A DNA stretch of 64,000 bases from Azoarcus sp. KH32C (lineage in GTDB: Bacteria; Pseudomonadota; Gammaproteobacteria; Burkholderiales; Rhodocyclaceae). The notes beneath the pieces are model-generated. The model was not told where the DNA came from and ran no database searches. It saw only the letters and a program-made list of their open reading frames with translations. Shown here one piece after another: positions 33,445 to 41,525 of the stretch. Position numbers and translations under genes: made by a program. The stretch is taken from positions 1,736,001 through 1,800,000 of the forward strand of contig NC_020516.1 of NCBI RefSeq assembly GCF_000349945.1, in the 5' to 3' direction. Position 1 is the stretch's first letter. Each line of letters starts with the position of its first letter.

Positions 33445-34510
33445 GCCGGCTGCCATGACCGGGAGCGCGCTGTGGCGCGAGATCCGCGCCGCCGGCATGA
33501 CGACGCTGGCGGTGATGGGGATGACGAAGAACACCGGCAAAACGGTGTGCCTGAACCATCTCCTCGCGCAGGCGCACGCCCACGGAACTAGCGTCGGCAT
33601 CACGTCGATCGGCCGCGACGGCGAGGATCGCGATCAGGTATTTATGATCCCGAAGCCGCCGGTCCTCGTCTGGCCCGGCAGCCTCGTCGCGACTGCGCGC
33701 GACACGCTGCTGCGCGCGAAAGTGCGCTGGAAGCAGATCGGCGCGACCGGCATCGAGAGCCCGATGGGCGAGATCCTGATCGTGCGCGCGCTCGACCACG
33801 GCGAGATGGAGATCGCCGGCGCGTCGCGCAGCTCCGACCAGCAGAAGGTCATCGCGATCCTGAAGGGCTGCGGCTGCGCGCTGGTGTTGCTCGACGGCGC
33901 GCTCGGACGCAGCCATCACGCCTCGCCCGCGATCGCCGATGGCGTCGTGCTCGCGACCGGTGCGGCCATTGGCGGCGGCATCCCGGACGTGATCCGCAAG
34001 ACGCGCGACCGGCTCGCGATCCTCGGCATTGCTGCGGCCGACGAGGCGCTCGCCGAACGCTGCGGCCACGTCTTCGCGCACGGCGGCATCGGCGTGTGGA
34101 ACCGCGCGGGAGAGACCGTGTTCGACGCGCGCATTCCGACGTTGAACGCTGCGCCGACGCTGCTTGGCCTGCGCGAGCCCGCGACCATCGCCGTCAGCGG
34201 CGCCGTTGGCCGCGCGCTGTGGCACGCGATGAAGACGCTCGCCGCTCGCCATCCGGGCCTCACGGTCGTCGTCGCTGATGGCACCAAGCTTTTCATCGAT
34301 GCCAACGACGTTGCGGGCTTCACCGCGATGGGCGCGCGCCTCGCCGCCTTCCGCGGCATCCGCATCGCCGGCATCACCCTCAATCCGTTTTCGCCGCTCG
34401 GCGGCAGCTTCGACGCCGGGGACTTCCTCGACGCGGCGCGCCGGGCCTTCCCCGATCACGTCGTGGCCGACGTGATGCGCGAGGAACACACCGAAGGAGT
34501 TCTTGAATGA
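33437..34510 (+). CDS. P-loop protein of the lysine 5,6-aminomutase operon (candidate reactivase, KamB-like)
   Basis: 357 residues. The N-terminal third carries a clear P-loop, MGMTKNTGKTVCLN (GxxKNxGKT, residues about 28-36), and GITSIGRDGEDRD downstream could be a switch region. The rest contains Gly/Ala-rich alpha/beta segments (SPAIADGVVLATGAAIGGGIPDVI, TIAVSGAVGRALW). It overlaps kdd by 8 bases and kamD by 4 (ATGA), so it is made with the aminomutase. Clostridial lysine clusters contain kamB and kamC, proposed to reactivate the B12-dependent 5,6-aminomutase; this gene is in the right place for KamB, and no MutS-like KamC is present. Reactivase function is inference. Start ATG 33437 is chosen over upstream in-frame codons that lie deeper inside kdd. 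Confidence 0.6.
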   Translation: MSEPAAMTGSALWREIRAAGMTTLAVMGMTKNTGKTVCLNHLLAQAHAHGTSVGITSIGRDGEDRDQVFMIPKPPVLVWPGSLVATARDTLLRAKVRWKQIGATGIESPMGEILIVRALDHGEMEIAGASRSSDQQKVIAILKGCGCALVLLDGALGRSHHASPAIADGVVLATGAAIGGGIPDVIRKTRDRLAILGIAAADEALAERCGHVFAHGGIGVWNRAGETVFDARIPTLNAAPTLLGLREPATIAVSGAVGRALWHAMKTLAARHPGLTVVVADGTKLFIDANDVAGFTAMGARLAAFRGIRIAGITLNPFSPLGGSFDAGDFLDAARRAFPDHVVADVMREEHTEGVLE

Positions 34511-36054
34511 CCCGACTCAATCTCGACCAGGGCCAGATCGACCGCGCGCGCGAGTCGGCGCGCCGCATCGCGCACCGCGTGTTCGACGACATGAGCCAAT
34601 TCACGACGACCACCGTCGAGCGCGCGACGCTGCGCCTGATGGGCGTCGACGGCGTGGACGACAATCAGATCCCGCTGCCGAACCGCCTCGTCAGCCATCT
34701 GCAGGAGCTGGGGCTGCTGCAACACGGCGCCGCGAGTGTCGTGGCAGGCGCGATGGCCGAGCACGGCCTCACCGCGCAGCAGATCGCCGAAGCCGTCGTC
34801 GCCGGCCAACTCGTGCTCGGCCGTCCGAAGAGCGACAAGGCCGCGCGCCAGTCCGCCGAAGCGATCGCCGCGAAGATGTGCGATCACATCGCCTCCCAGC
34901 GTACGGTCCGCGCGCAGCAGATCGACAAGGTCGGCGAAGCGCGCACCCCATGGCTCTACCTGATCGTCGCGACCGGCAACATCTATGAAGACATCGTCCA
35001 GGCGCGCGCCGCCGCGGAGCAGGGCGCCGACATCGTCGCGGTGATCCGCTCGACCGGCCAGAGCCTGCTCGACTACGTGCCCTACGGCGCGACGACCGAA
35101 GGTTTCGGCGGCACGTACGCGACGCAGGAGAATTTCCGCCTGATGCGCGCCGCGCTCGACGAGGTCGGCACGAAGATCGGTCGCTACATCCGCCTGACGA
35201 ACTACTGCTCGGGCTTGTGCATGCCCGAGATCGCGGCGATGGGGGCGATGGAGCGTCTCGACATGATGCTCAACGACTCGATGTACGGAATCATCTTCCG
35301 CGACATCAACATGAAGCGCACCTTCATCGACCAGTTCTTCTCGCGCATGGTCAACGCCTACGCCGGCATCATCATCAACACCGGCGAGGACAACTACCTG
35401 ACGACCGCCGACGCGTTCGACGCCGCGCACACGGTGCTCGCGTCGCAGCTCATCAACGAGCAGTTCGCCTACATCTCGGGTTTGAAGCCCGACCAGATGG
35501 GCCTCGGCCACGCCTTCGAGATCAACCCGGATCTCGAAAACGGCTTCCTGTGGGAAGTCGCCCACGCCCAACTCGTGCGCCAGGTCTTCCCGGAAGCCTG
35601 CCTGAAGTACATGCCGCCGACGAAGCACATGACCGGCAACATCTTCCGCGGCCACATCCAGGACGCGCTGTTCAACGTCGTCAGCACCCTCACGGGGCAG
35701 AACATCCACCTGCTCGGGATGATGACCGAGGCGATCCATACGCCCTTCATCCAGGACCGCTTTCTCGCGATCCAGAACGCGAAATACGTCTTCGGCACGA
35801 TGCGCGACCTGCACGACGAGGTCGAATTCAGGGCCGGCGGCCGGATCGAATCGCGCGCGCAGCAGGTGCTCGCCGAGACCGTCGGGATCCTCGCCGAGAT
35901 CGAGAAGATCGGCCTGCCCGCGGCGATCGGCCGCGGCACCTTCGCCGATATCTCGCGCACGATGGACGGCGGCAAGGGCCTCGACGGCGTGATCGCGAAG
36001 TCCGCCGACTACTACAACCCTTTCCCGGATCTGATGCTGGCGGGAGTGAACTGA
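34507..36054 (+). CDS. kamD: Lysine 5,6-aminomutase, alpha (large) subunit
   Basis: 515 residues, the normal length for the large subunit of D-lysine/beta-lysine 5,6-aminomutase, which moves the terminal amino group of L-beta-lysine to C5 with adenosylcobalamin and PLP. It starts with the family sequence LNLDQGQIDRARESARRIA and contains the conserved blocks GATTEGFGGTYATQENFRLMR and RLTNYCSGLCMPEIA of the TIM-barrel. The start overlaps the P-loop gene by 4 bases and kamE follows after one base, so the two aminomutase subunits are tightly coupled. Confidence 0.93.
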   Translation: MTRLNLDQGQIDRARESARRIAHRVFDDMSQFTTTTVERATLRLMGVDGVDDNQIPLPNRLVSHLQELGLLQHGAASVVAGAMAEHGLTAQQIAEAVVAGQLVLGRPKSDKAARQSAEAIAAKMCDHIASQRTVRAQQIDKVGEARTPWLYLIVATGNIYEDIVQARAAAEQGADIVAVIRSTGQSLLDYVPYGATTEGFGGTYATQENFRLMRAALDEVGTKIGRYIRLTNYCSGLCMPEIAAMGAMERLDMMLNDSMYGIIFRDINMKRTFIDQFFSRMVNAYAGIIINTGEDNYLTTADAFDAAHTVLASQLINEQFAYISGLKPDQMGLGHAFEINPDLENGFLWEVAHAQLVRQVFPEACLKYMPPTKHMTGNIFRGHIQDALFNVVSTLTGQNIHLLGMMTEAIHTPFIQDRFLAIQNAKYVFGTMRDLHDEVEFRAGGRIESRAQQVLAETVGILAEIEKIGLPAAIGRGTFADISRTMDGGKGLDGVIAKSADYYNPFPDLMLAGVN

Positions 36055-36055
36055 G

Positions 36056-36808
36056 ATGACACAGCAGATCACCGAAAACTGGGTGAAGCCCTACGGCGAC
36101 ACGATGAACGACGGCCGCGTACAGCTCTCCTTCACGTTGCCGGTCGCGCTCGACGAGAACGCGAAGGAAGCCGCGCGCCAGCTTGCGCTGGAGATGGGCT
36201 TCGACGAGCCGGCCGTCGTGCACGCCGAAGACATGGGGCAGGGCTTCTCGTTCTACGTGCTATACGGCCAGTGCAAACACCGGGTCGACCTCTCACGCAT
36301 CAAGGTCGCGAAGCCCGAGTTCGAGACCCTCGACAAGGACGCGATCAACGCGCTGATCGCCGAGAAGATGGGCCGCAAGATGGTCTTCCTCGGCGCCTGC
36401 ATCGAGACCGACGCCCACACCGTCGGCATCGACGCGATCATGAACATGAAGGGCTACAACGGCCACAAGGGGCTGGAGAGCTACCACGAGGTGCGCGCGA
36501 TCAACATGGGCGCGCAAGTCGATTCCGAGGAACTCGTCGCGCGCGCGATCGAGGAGCAGGCCGACGTGATCCTCGTTTCGCAGGTCGTCACGCAGAAGAA
36601 CATCCACCTCGACAACCTCACGCGCCTCTCCGACTTGCTTGAAGCCGAGGGCATCCGCGACCGCGTGATCCTCGTCGTCGGCGGCCCGCGCATCTCGCAT
36701 GAACTCGCCAAGGAACTCGGCTACGACGCCGGTTTCGGCACCAAGTCCTACGCCGAGGACGTCGCGTCCTTCGCGATCCACGAATGGATCAAGCGCCACG
36801 CTGCCTAA
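36056..36808 (+). CDS. kamE: Lysine 5,6-aminomutase, beta (small) subunit, cobalamin-binding
   Basis: 250 residues. The B12-binding motif DAHTVG provides the cobalt ligand His121, followed by the Rossmann-like SQVVTQKNIH and VVGGPRI segments. Lys132 in MNMKGYNGHKG lies 11 residues after the cobalt histidine, the same spacing as the PLP lysine Lys144 after His133 in the Clostridium sticklandii enzyme, so both cofactors are expected to bind. An N-terminal dimerisation region precedes the fold. Confidence 0.93.
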   Translation: MTQQITENWVKPYGDTMNDGRVQLSFTLPVALDENAKEAARQLALEMGFDEPAVVHAEDMGQGFSFYVLYGQCKHRVDLSRIKVAKPEFETLDKDAINALIAEKMGRKMVFLGACIETDAHTVGIDAIMNMKGYNGHKGLESYHEVRAINMGAQVDSEELVARAIEEQADVILVSQVVTQKNIHLDNLTRLSDLLEAEGIRDRVILVVGGPRISHELAKELGYDAGFGTKSYAEDVASFAIHEWIKRHAA

Positions 36809-36818
36809 GGAGAAGAAT

Positions 36819-37217
36819 ATGAACGAAATCACCAGCATGATCCGTCTGCGCATCAGCGCTCACGACGCTCACTACGCCGGCAACCTCGTCGACGGTGCCA
36901 AGATGCTGCAACTCTTCGGCGATGTTGCCACCGAACTGCTGATCCGCAGCGACGGCGACGAGGGCCTCTTCGTCGCCTACGACAGCGTCGAGTTCCTTGC
37001 GCCGGTGCGTGCGGGCGACTTCATCGAAGCCACCGGGCGCATCGTCTCCATGGGAAAGACCTCACGTAAGATGACGTTCGAAGCGCGCAAGGTCATCGTC
37101 CCGGCCGGGATCAAAGGCCAGCCTTCGGCCTGTGACGTGCTGCCCGAACCCGTCGTCGTCTGTCGCGCGTCCGGCACCTGCGTGGTGCCGGCAGAGTGCC
37201 AGCGCAACATCCGCTGA
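36819..37217 (+). CDS. kal: 3-aminobutyryl-CoA ammonia lyase
   Basis: 132-residue hot-dog-fold protein that removes ammonia from L-3-aminobutyryl-CoA to give crotonyl-CoA, the last specific step of lysine degradation. It shows the hot-dog core (DAHYAGNLVDGAKMLQLFGDVATELLI, then FLAPVRAGDFIEATGRIVSMGKTSRKM) and has a Cys-rich C-terminal end (SACDVLPEPVVVCRASGTC). AAGGAGAAG precedes the ATG. It lies between kamE and kce, as expected. Confidence 0.9.
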   Translation: MNEITSMIRLRISAHDAHYAGNLVDGAKMLQLFGDVATELLIRSDGDEGLFVAYDSVEFLAPVRAGDFIEATGRIVSMGKTSRKMTFEARKVIVPAGIKGQPSACDVLPEPVVVCRASGTCVVPAECQRNIR

Positions 37218-37222
37218 AAACC

Positions 37223-38038
37223 ATGGAAGAACTGATCATCACCGCGGCGCTGACCGGCGCCGAAGTCACCCGAGCGCAGCAGCCCGCGCTGCCCGTGACG
37301 CCCGACGAGATTGCGCGCGCGGCCGAGGAGTGCGCGGCGGCGGGTGCATCGATCGTCCACGTCCATGCGCGCTTGCCCGACGGCACGCCGACGCAGGACA
37401 AGGCGATCTACGCCGAGATCATCGACAAGATCCGCTCGCGCTGCGACCTCATCGTGCAGGTGTCGACCGGCGGCGCGGTCGGCATGACGGCCGCCGAGCG
37501 CCTCGCGCCGGTCGAGCTGCGCCCCGAAATGGCGACGCTGTCGATGGGGTCGGTGAATTTCGGCGACGACGTGTTCCTCAACCCTCCGGCCGAGATGGAG
37601 CACTTCCTCCATACGATGAAGGAACTGCGTGTAAAGCCGGAGTTCGAGATCTTCGACGCCGGCATGCTGCACTCCTTGCAGCGCTGGCTGAAGAAGGGCG
37701 TGGTCGAGGGCCCGGTGCATGTCGACTTCGTGCTCGGCGTGCCGGGCGCGATGGCCGGCACGCCCGAGTCGCTGATGTTCCTGCGCTCGCAGCTGCCGCC
37801 CGGCGCGACCTGGACTGTCGCTGGCATCGGCGCTGCACAACTGCCGCTCGGCGCGATGGCGATTGCGCTCGGCGGGCATGTGCGCGTCGGTTTCGAGGAC
37901 AACGTCTGGTATCGCAAGGGCGAACTCGCCACCAGCAACGCCCAGCTCGTCGCGCGCATCGCGCGGATTGCCCGCGAGATGGAGCGGCCGGTCGCGACGC
38001 CGGACGAGGCTAGGGAGATCCTCGGCATCTCTCGCTGA
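37223..38038 (+). CDS. kce: 3-keto-5-aminohexanoate cleavage enzyme
   Basis: 271 residues of the BKACE family. It condenses 3-keto-5-aminohexanoate with acetyl-CoA to form acetoacetate and 3-aminobutyryl-CoA. The zinc motif HVHAR gives His46 and His48, matching the residue numbers in the studied enzyme; the third ligand Glu is in VGFEDN (Glu225). The start at ATG 37223, 5 bases after kal, has little ribosome site, so translation probably follows re-initiation. Last gene of the operon. CoA-transferase genes (atoAD) that usually follow are absent. Confidence 0.92.
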   Translation: MEELIITAALTGAEVTRAQQPALPVTPDEIARAAEECAAAGASIVHVHARLPDGTPTQDKAIYAEIIDKIRSRCDLIVQVSTGGAVGMTAAERLAPVELRPEMATLSMGSVNFGDDVFLNPPAEMEHFLHTMKELRVKPEFEIFDAGMLHSLQRWLKKGVVEGPVHVDFVLGVPGAMAGTPESLMFLRSQLPPGATWTVAGIGAAQLPLGAMAIALGGHVRVGFEDNVWYRKGELATSNAQLVARIARIAREMERPVATPDEAREILGISR

Positions 38039-38111
38039 AAAAGGGCGAGCTGGCCGCGCCTGCGTCGCTCTTCCGTGCTCCTCTCGCCACCTCGTTATCG
38101 GCGGGGTGTGC

Positions 38112-38537
38112 TCACGGATTCATCGCCCCGCGCGCGGCCTTCTCGCGCTCCACCCGATCGGTGACGTCCCGCGCGACGGCGACCGAGCCGATGGCCTTGC
38201 CGGTCTCGTCGGTCACCAGTGCGAAGCTCATTTCGACGTAGAGACGGCTTCCCGAGCGGTGCAGTGCGCGGGTCAATGTCGGCCGGCCGTGCAGGCGGGT
38301 CGCGCCGCTCTTCATGGCGGCGTCGAAGCCGCGCCAATGCGCCGCCCGCAGGTTCTCGGGGATGATCAGGTCCAGCGACTGACCGAGCGCGTCAGACGCG
38401 GGGTGACCGAACATCGTCTCAGCCGCCCGGTTCCATCGCCGGATGATGCCGTCGCGGTCGGAATAGATCAGCGCCTCAGCCATCTGTTCGAGGATGCGGC
38501 CCTCCAGCGCGAGGGTGTCCTGTGCCTTGTCTTCCAT
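38112..38537 (-). CDS. Stand-alone PAS-domain sensor protein
   Basis: 141 residues with a single PAS/PAC module: YSDRDGIIRRWNRAAETMFGH (PAS core), SLDLIIPENLRAAHWRGFDAAM and SFALVTDETGKAIGSVAVARDVTDR (PAC end). No output domain. AGGAG precedes ATG 38537 at a good distance. It is divergent from the flavohemoglobin gene and shares its intergenic region with an NsrR-like site, so it may be a nitric-oxide or redox-linked sensor that acts through a partner. The ligand is unknown; the PAS fold alone does not show heme. Confidence 0.75.
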   Translation of the reverse strand: MEDKAQDTLALEGRILEQMAEALIYSDRDGIIRRWNRAAETMFGHPASDALGQSLDLIIPENLRAAHWRGFDAAMKSGATRLHGRPTLTRALHRSGSRLYVEMSFALVTDETGKAIGSVAVARDVTDRVEREKAARGAMNP

Positions 38538-38621
38538 ACGAGCTCTCCTGGCTTCGCGCGCGTCCTTCGATCGTCCCCCGACTTGCTGCCGCAAGAACTA
38601 GCGTGTACGCTCGCGCTCACA

Positions 38622-38644
38622 AAGATGTATAAAAAATGAATCTT
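38622..38644. promoter_or_regulatory. NsrR-type operator upstream of flavohemoglobin
   Basis: A 23-base near-palindrome made of two 11-base halves: AAGATGTATAA and the complement of AAGATTCATTT, one base apart. This matches the NsrR site pattern (AAGATGYATTT per half) very closely. It ends 17 bases upstream of the hmp start, where repressor binding would block transcription until nitric oxide destroys the NsrR cluster. No nsrR gene is in the window. Confidence 0.8.
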
Positions 38645-38661
38645 ATAGGAAATCACCCCCA

Positions 38662-39867
38662 ATGGCTTCAAAACGCACGATCGAACTCGTCCAGGCAACC
38701 GTCCCCGCACTGCAGGCTCACGGCCTGGCGCTGACGACGCATTTCTATACCCGGATGTTCACCCACGAGCCCGAGCTGAAGAACATCTTCAACCTGGGCA
38801 ACCAGGCTGGTGGCCAGCAGCAACAGGCGCTCGCGCAGGCCGTGCTCGCGTACGCGCAGAACATCGAGAACCCCGCCGCGCTCGCGCCGGTCGCATCGCG
38901 CATCGCGCATAAGCACGCGAGCATTGGGATCCGCGCCGAGCACTACCCGATCGTCGGCCGCCACCTGCTCGCGTCGATCCGCGAAGTCCTCGGCGCCGCG
39001 GCGACCGACGAGATCGTCGACGCGTGGGCAGAGGCGTACGGCGACCTCGCCGACGTGCTGATCGCGGCCGAGGCGGAACTCTACCGCGCGTCGGCGGCGG
39101 CCCCGGGCGGCTGGAACGGCTGGCGCGAGTTCGTCGTCGAGCGCAAGGAGCGCGAGAGCCAGCTCATTACGTCCTTCTACCTGCGCCCGGCCGACGGCGG
39201 TCCCTTGCCGCCTTTCGTCCCGGGCCAGTTCGTGAGCCTCGTGCTCCCCATCCCCGAACTCGGCCATGAGCAGATCCGCCAGTACAGCCTGTCGGAAGCG
39301 CCCAACACGGCTTACTTCCGCATCTCGGTCAAGCGCGAGGGGCAGGATCCGCAGGGCGCGGTGTCGAACCGCCTGCACGATGCCGTGAATGTCGGTGATC
39401 GCATCCGCCTGTCGCCGCCTTACGGCGACTTCTACCTCGACGAGACGCGCGACTCGCCGGTCGTGCTGGTGAGCGGCGGCGTTGGCCTGACGCCGATGAT
39501 CAGCATGCTGAACGCCCTTGCGCAGACCGGGCGGCGCGCGATCTTCGTGCATGGCGCGCGCAACGGCCGCGTCCACGCGCTCAAAGGCCACGTCGAGCAG
39601 CTCGCGGCCGAACATGCGCACGTCGAGCACGTCGTCTTCTACGATGCGCCGGAGGTGGAGGACGTCGCCGGGCGTGACTACCACTTCGAAGGCGTCGTCG
39701 ATCTCGAACGCGTGCGCGACCGCGTCGAACTGGCCGATGCCGACTACTACCTGTGCGGCCCGCTGCCCTTCATGCTGAAGCAGCGCGACACGCTACTCTC
39801 GTGGGGTGTTCCGACGGGGCGGATTCACTACGAAGTGTTCGGGCCGGACCAGATCGTCAGCGCCTGA
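38662..39867 (+). CDS. hmp: Flavohemoglobin, nitric oxide dioxygenase
   Basis: Detoxifies NO to nitrate with O2 and NAD(P)H in the cytoplasm. It has 401 residues. The globin domain (1-140) has the B10 Tyr29, E7 Gln53 and proximal His85 (IAHKHASIG). The FAD domain has the RQYSLSEAP motif and the NAD domain GGVGLTPMISML and YYLCGPLPFM. The NsrR-like site upstream explains NO induction. Downstream, an HD hydrolase gene starts 54 bases later; the two are probably not functionally linked. Confidence 0.96.
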   Translation: MASKRTIELVQATVPALQAHGLALTTHFYTRMFTHEPELKNIFNLGNQAGGQQQQALAQAVLAYAQNIENPAALAPVASRIAHKHASIGIRAEHYPIVGRHLLASIREVLGAAATDEIVDAWAEAYGDLADVLIAAEAELYRASAAAPGGWNGWREFVVERKERESQLITSFYLRPADGGPLPPFVPGQFVSLVLPIPELGHEQIRQYSLSEAPNTAYFRISVKREGQDPQGAVSNRLHDAVNVGDRIRLSPPYGDFYLDETRDSPVVLVSGGVGLTPMISMLNALAQTGRRAIFVHGARNGRVHALKGHVEQLAAEHAHVEHVVFYDAPEVEDVAGRDYHFEGVVDLERVRDRVELADADYYLCGPLPFMLKQRDTLLSWGVPTGRIHYEVFGPDQIVSA

Positions 39868-39921
39868 GGGCCGCTGCTGGTAGACTCGGCCGCGCCCTAG
39901 CATCATGGAGACCGCAGCATC

Positions 39922-40515
39922 GTGAATCTGCCCGACCTGGAACGGCAACTGGCGTTCCTGAAGGAAATCGATCGACTCAAGAGCATCGTCCGCCTGACGC
40001 CGCTGATCGACCGTTCGCGCCGCGAGAACAGCGCCGAGCATTCCTGGCACCTCGCGATGTATGCGCTGGTGCTCGCCGAGCACGCGGCTGGGACCGTCGA
40101 CGTGCTGCGCGTCGTCAAGATGCTGCTGATCCACGACATTGTCGAGATCGACGCCGGCGACGTGCCCTTCCACGTGCCGGCGACGCATGCGGGCCAGGCC
40201 GAGCGCGAACGGCTCGCCGCCGAACGCCTCTTCGGACTGCTTCCCGGCGCGCAGGCGGCCGAGTTCCGCGAGCTGTGGTTCGAGTTCGAGGCCGCCGAAT
40301 CCGATGACGCGAAGTTCGCCAAGGCGCTCGACCGCTTCCAGCCGATGCTGCACAACGCCGCCACCGAGGGCGGCACCTGGGTCGAATGCGAGGTGACGCT
40401 CGATCAGGTCAAGTCGCGCTGCCGACCGCCGATCGAGCGCGGTTCGCCGGCCCTGTGGGCCGTCGCCGAGCAGCTTGCCGCAGATCACTTCCGCGAGGAT
40501 TCGCGGGAAGGTTGA
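39922..40515 (+). CDS. HD-domain hydrolase (YfbR/HDDC2-like 5'-nucleotidase type)
   Basis: 197-residue metal-dependent phosphohydrolase-like protein. The HD signature is complete: the first His in NSAEHSWHLAMYAL, the HD pair in LLIHDIVEIDAGD, and the last Asp in ALDRFQPMLHN. Relatives hydrolyse deoxynucleoside monophosphates. It begins with GTG 39922, with GGAG about 12 bases upstream. Convergent with the SBF transporter gene 20 bases away. Confidence 0.8.
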   Translation: MNLPDLERQLAFLKEIDRLKSIVRLTPLIDRSRRENSAEHSWHLAMYALVLAEHAAGTVDVLRVVKMLLIHDIVEIDAGDVPFHVPATHAGQAERERLAAERLFGLLPGAQAAEFRELWFEFEAAESDDAKFAKALDRFQPMLHNAATEGGTWVECEVTLDQVKSRCRPPIERGSPALWAVAEQLAADHFREDSREG

Positions 40516-40535
40516 GCTTCGGGCGTGTCAGTGTG

Positions 40536-41525
40536 TCAGTGCGAAGCACCCGCCTGTGTGGCGCGGGCATAACGGCGCGCCAGATTCGCGCACACGAGAA
40601 GCTGCACCTGGTGGTACAGCATCGCCGGCAGCACGATCAGGCCGAGCTCGGGCCGCGATCCGAACAGCAGCCGCGCCATCGGGATGCCGCTCGCGACGCT
40701 CTTCTTCGAGCCGCAGAACACCGCGACCACTTCGTCGTCGAGCGTGAAGCCGAAGCGGCGGGCGGCGACGCGGGTCAGCGACAGCACGCCCGCGAGGATC
40801 GCGATACATAAGCCCAAAGCCTGCAGCACCGTTATCCAGCCTTGACCCGACCATAGTCCTGCGGCCGCCGAGTCGCAGAACGAGCTGTAGACGATCAATA
40901 CAATCACGCCGCGATCGACGCGATTGACCGCCGACTTGTGATGCACGAGCCAGGCATGCAGGTGGGGGCGCAGGAACTGGCCGGCGATGAAGGGCAGCAG
41001 CAGTTGCACCGCAACGCCGAGGATCGCCTGTCCGATCGGCATCGAGGCGCCCGTCGCATGCATCCACTGGCTCACCAGCAGCGGCGTCACGATGATGCCG
41101 ATGAAATTCGAGAGCGTCGCGTTGAACACCGCCGCGCCGACGTTGCCGCCCGCCATCGCCGTGAAGGCGACCGAGGACGAGATCGTCGAGGGCAGCACGC
41201 ACAGGAAATACACGCCGGTGAGCAGCGCGGGTGCGACATGGCCGTCCAGCACGAAGGCGAGGACGGTGCCGATCACCGGGAAGAGTACGAAGGTGCAGGT
41301 CTGCACGAAGAGGTGCAGGCGCCAGTTGCGCATGCCGGCGACGAGGCGCTCGGGCGCGAGGTTGGCGCCGTGGAGCAGGAAGACCAGCGCGATGCCGAGG
41401 CCCGTGACGGTCCCGAGATGCAGCGGACCTTCGGAGCGCCCGATGCCCGGGGCGAGCAGCGCGAGCGCGACGGCGCTCAGCATTGCCGCAAGGAAACCGT
41501 CGATCTGCACGGGGCCGAGCTTCAT
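40536..41525 (-). CDS. SBF-family (bile acid:sodium symporter-like) transporter at the end of the mdc operon
   Basis: 329-residue membrane protein with about ten hydrophobic helices and family blocks such as TAMAGGNVGAAVFNATLSNFIGIIVTPLL and FCGSKKSVASGIPMARLLFG. Its start overlaps the mdcH stop by four bases (ATGA), so it is translationally coupled to malonate genes. The substrate is unknown; relatives carry bile acids, pantothenate-type or organic acids. A role in moving a malonate-related acid or bicarbonate-linked ion is possible. It is the last gene of the leftward operon. Confidence 0.85.
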   Translation of the reverse strand: MKLGPVQIDGFLAAMLSAVALALLAPGIGRSEGPLHLGTVTGLGIALVFLLHGANLAPERLVAGMRNWRLHLFVQTCTFVLFPVIGTVLAFVLDGHVAPALLTGVYFLCVLPSTISSSVAFTAMAGGNVGAAVFNATLSNFIGIIVTPLLVSQWMHATGASMPIGQAILGVAVQLLLPFIAGQFLRPHLHAWLVHHKSAVNRVDRGVIVLIVYSSFCDSAAAGLWSGQGWITVLQALGLCIAILAGVLSLTRVAARRFGFTLDDEVVAVFCGSKKSVASGIPMARLLFGSRPELGLIVLPAMLYHQVQLLVCANLARRYARATQAGASH

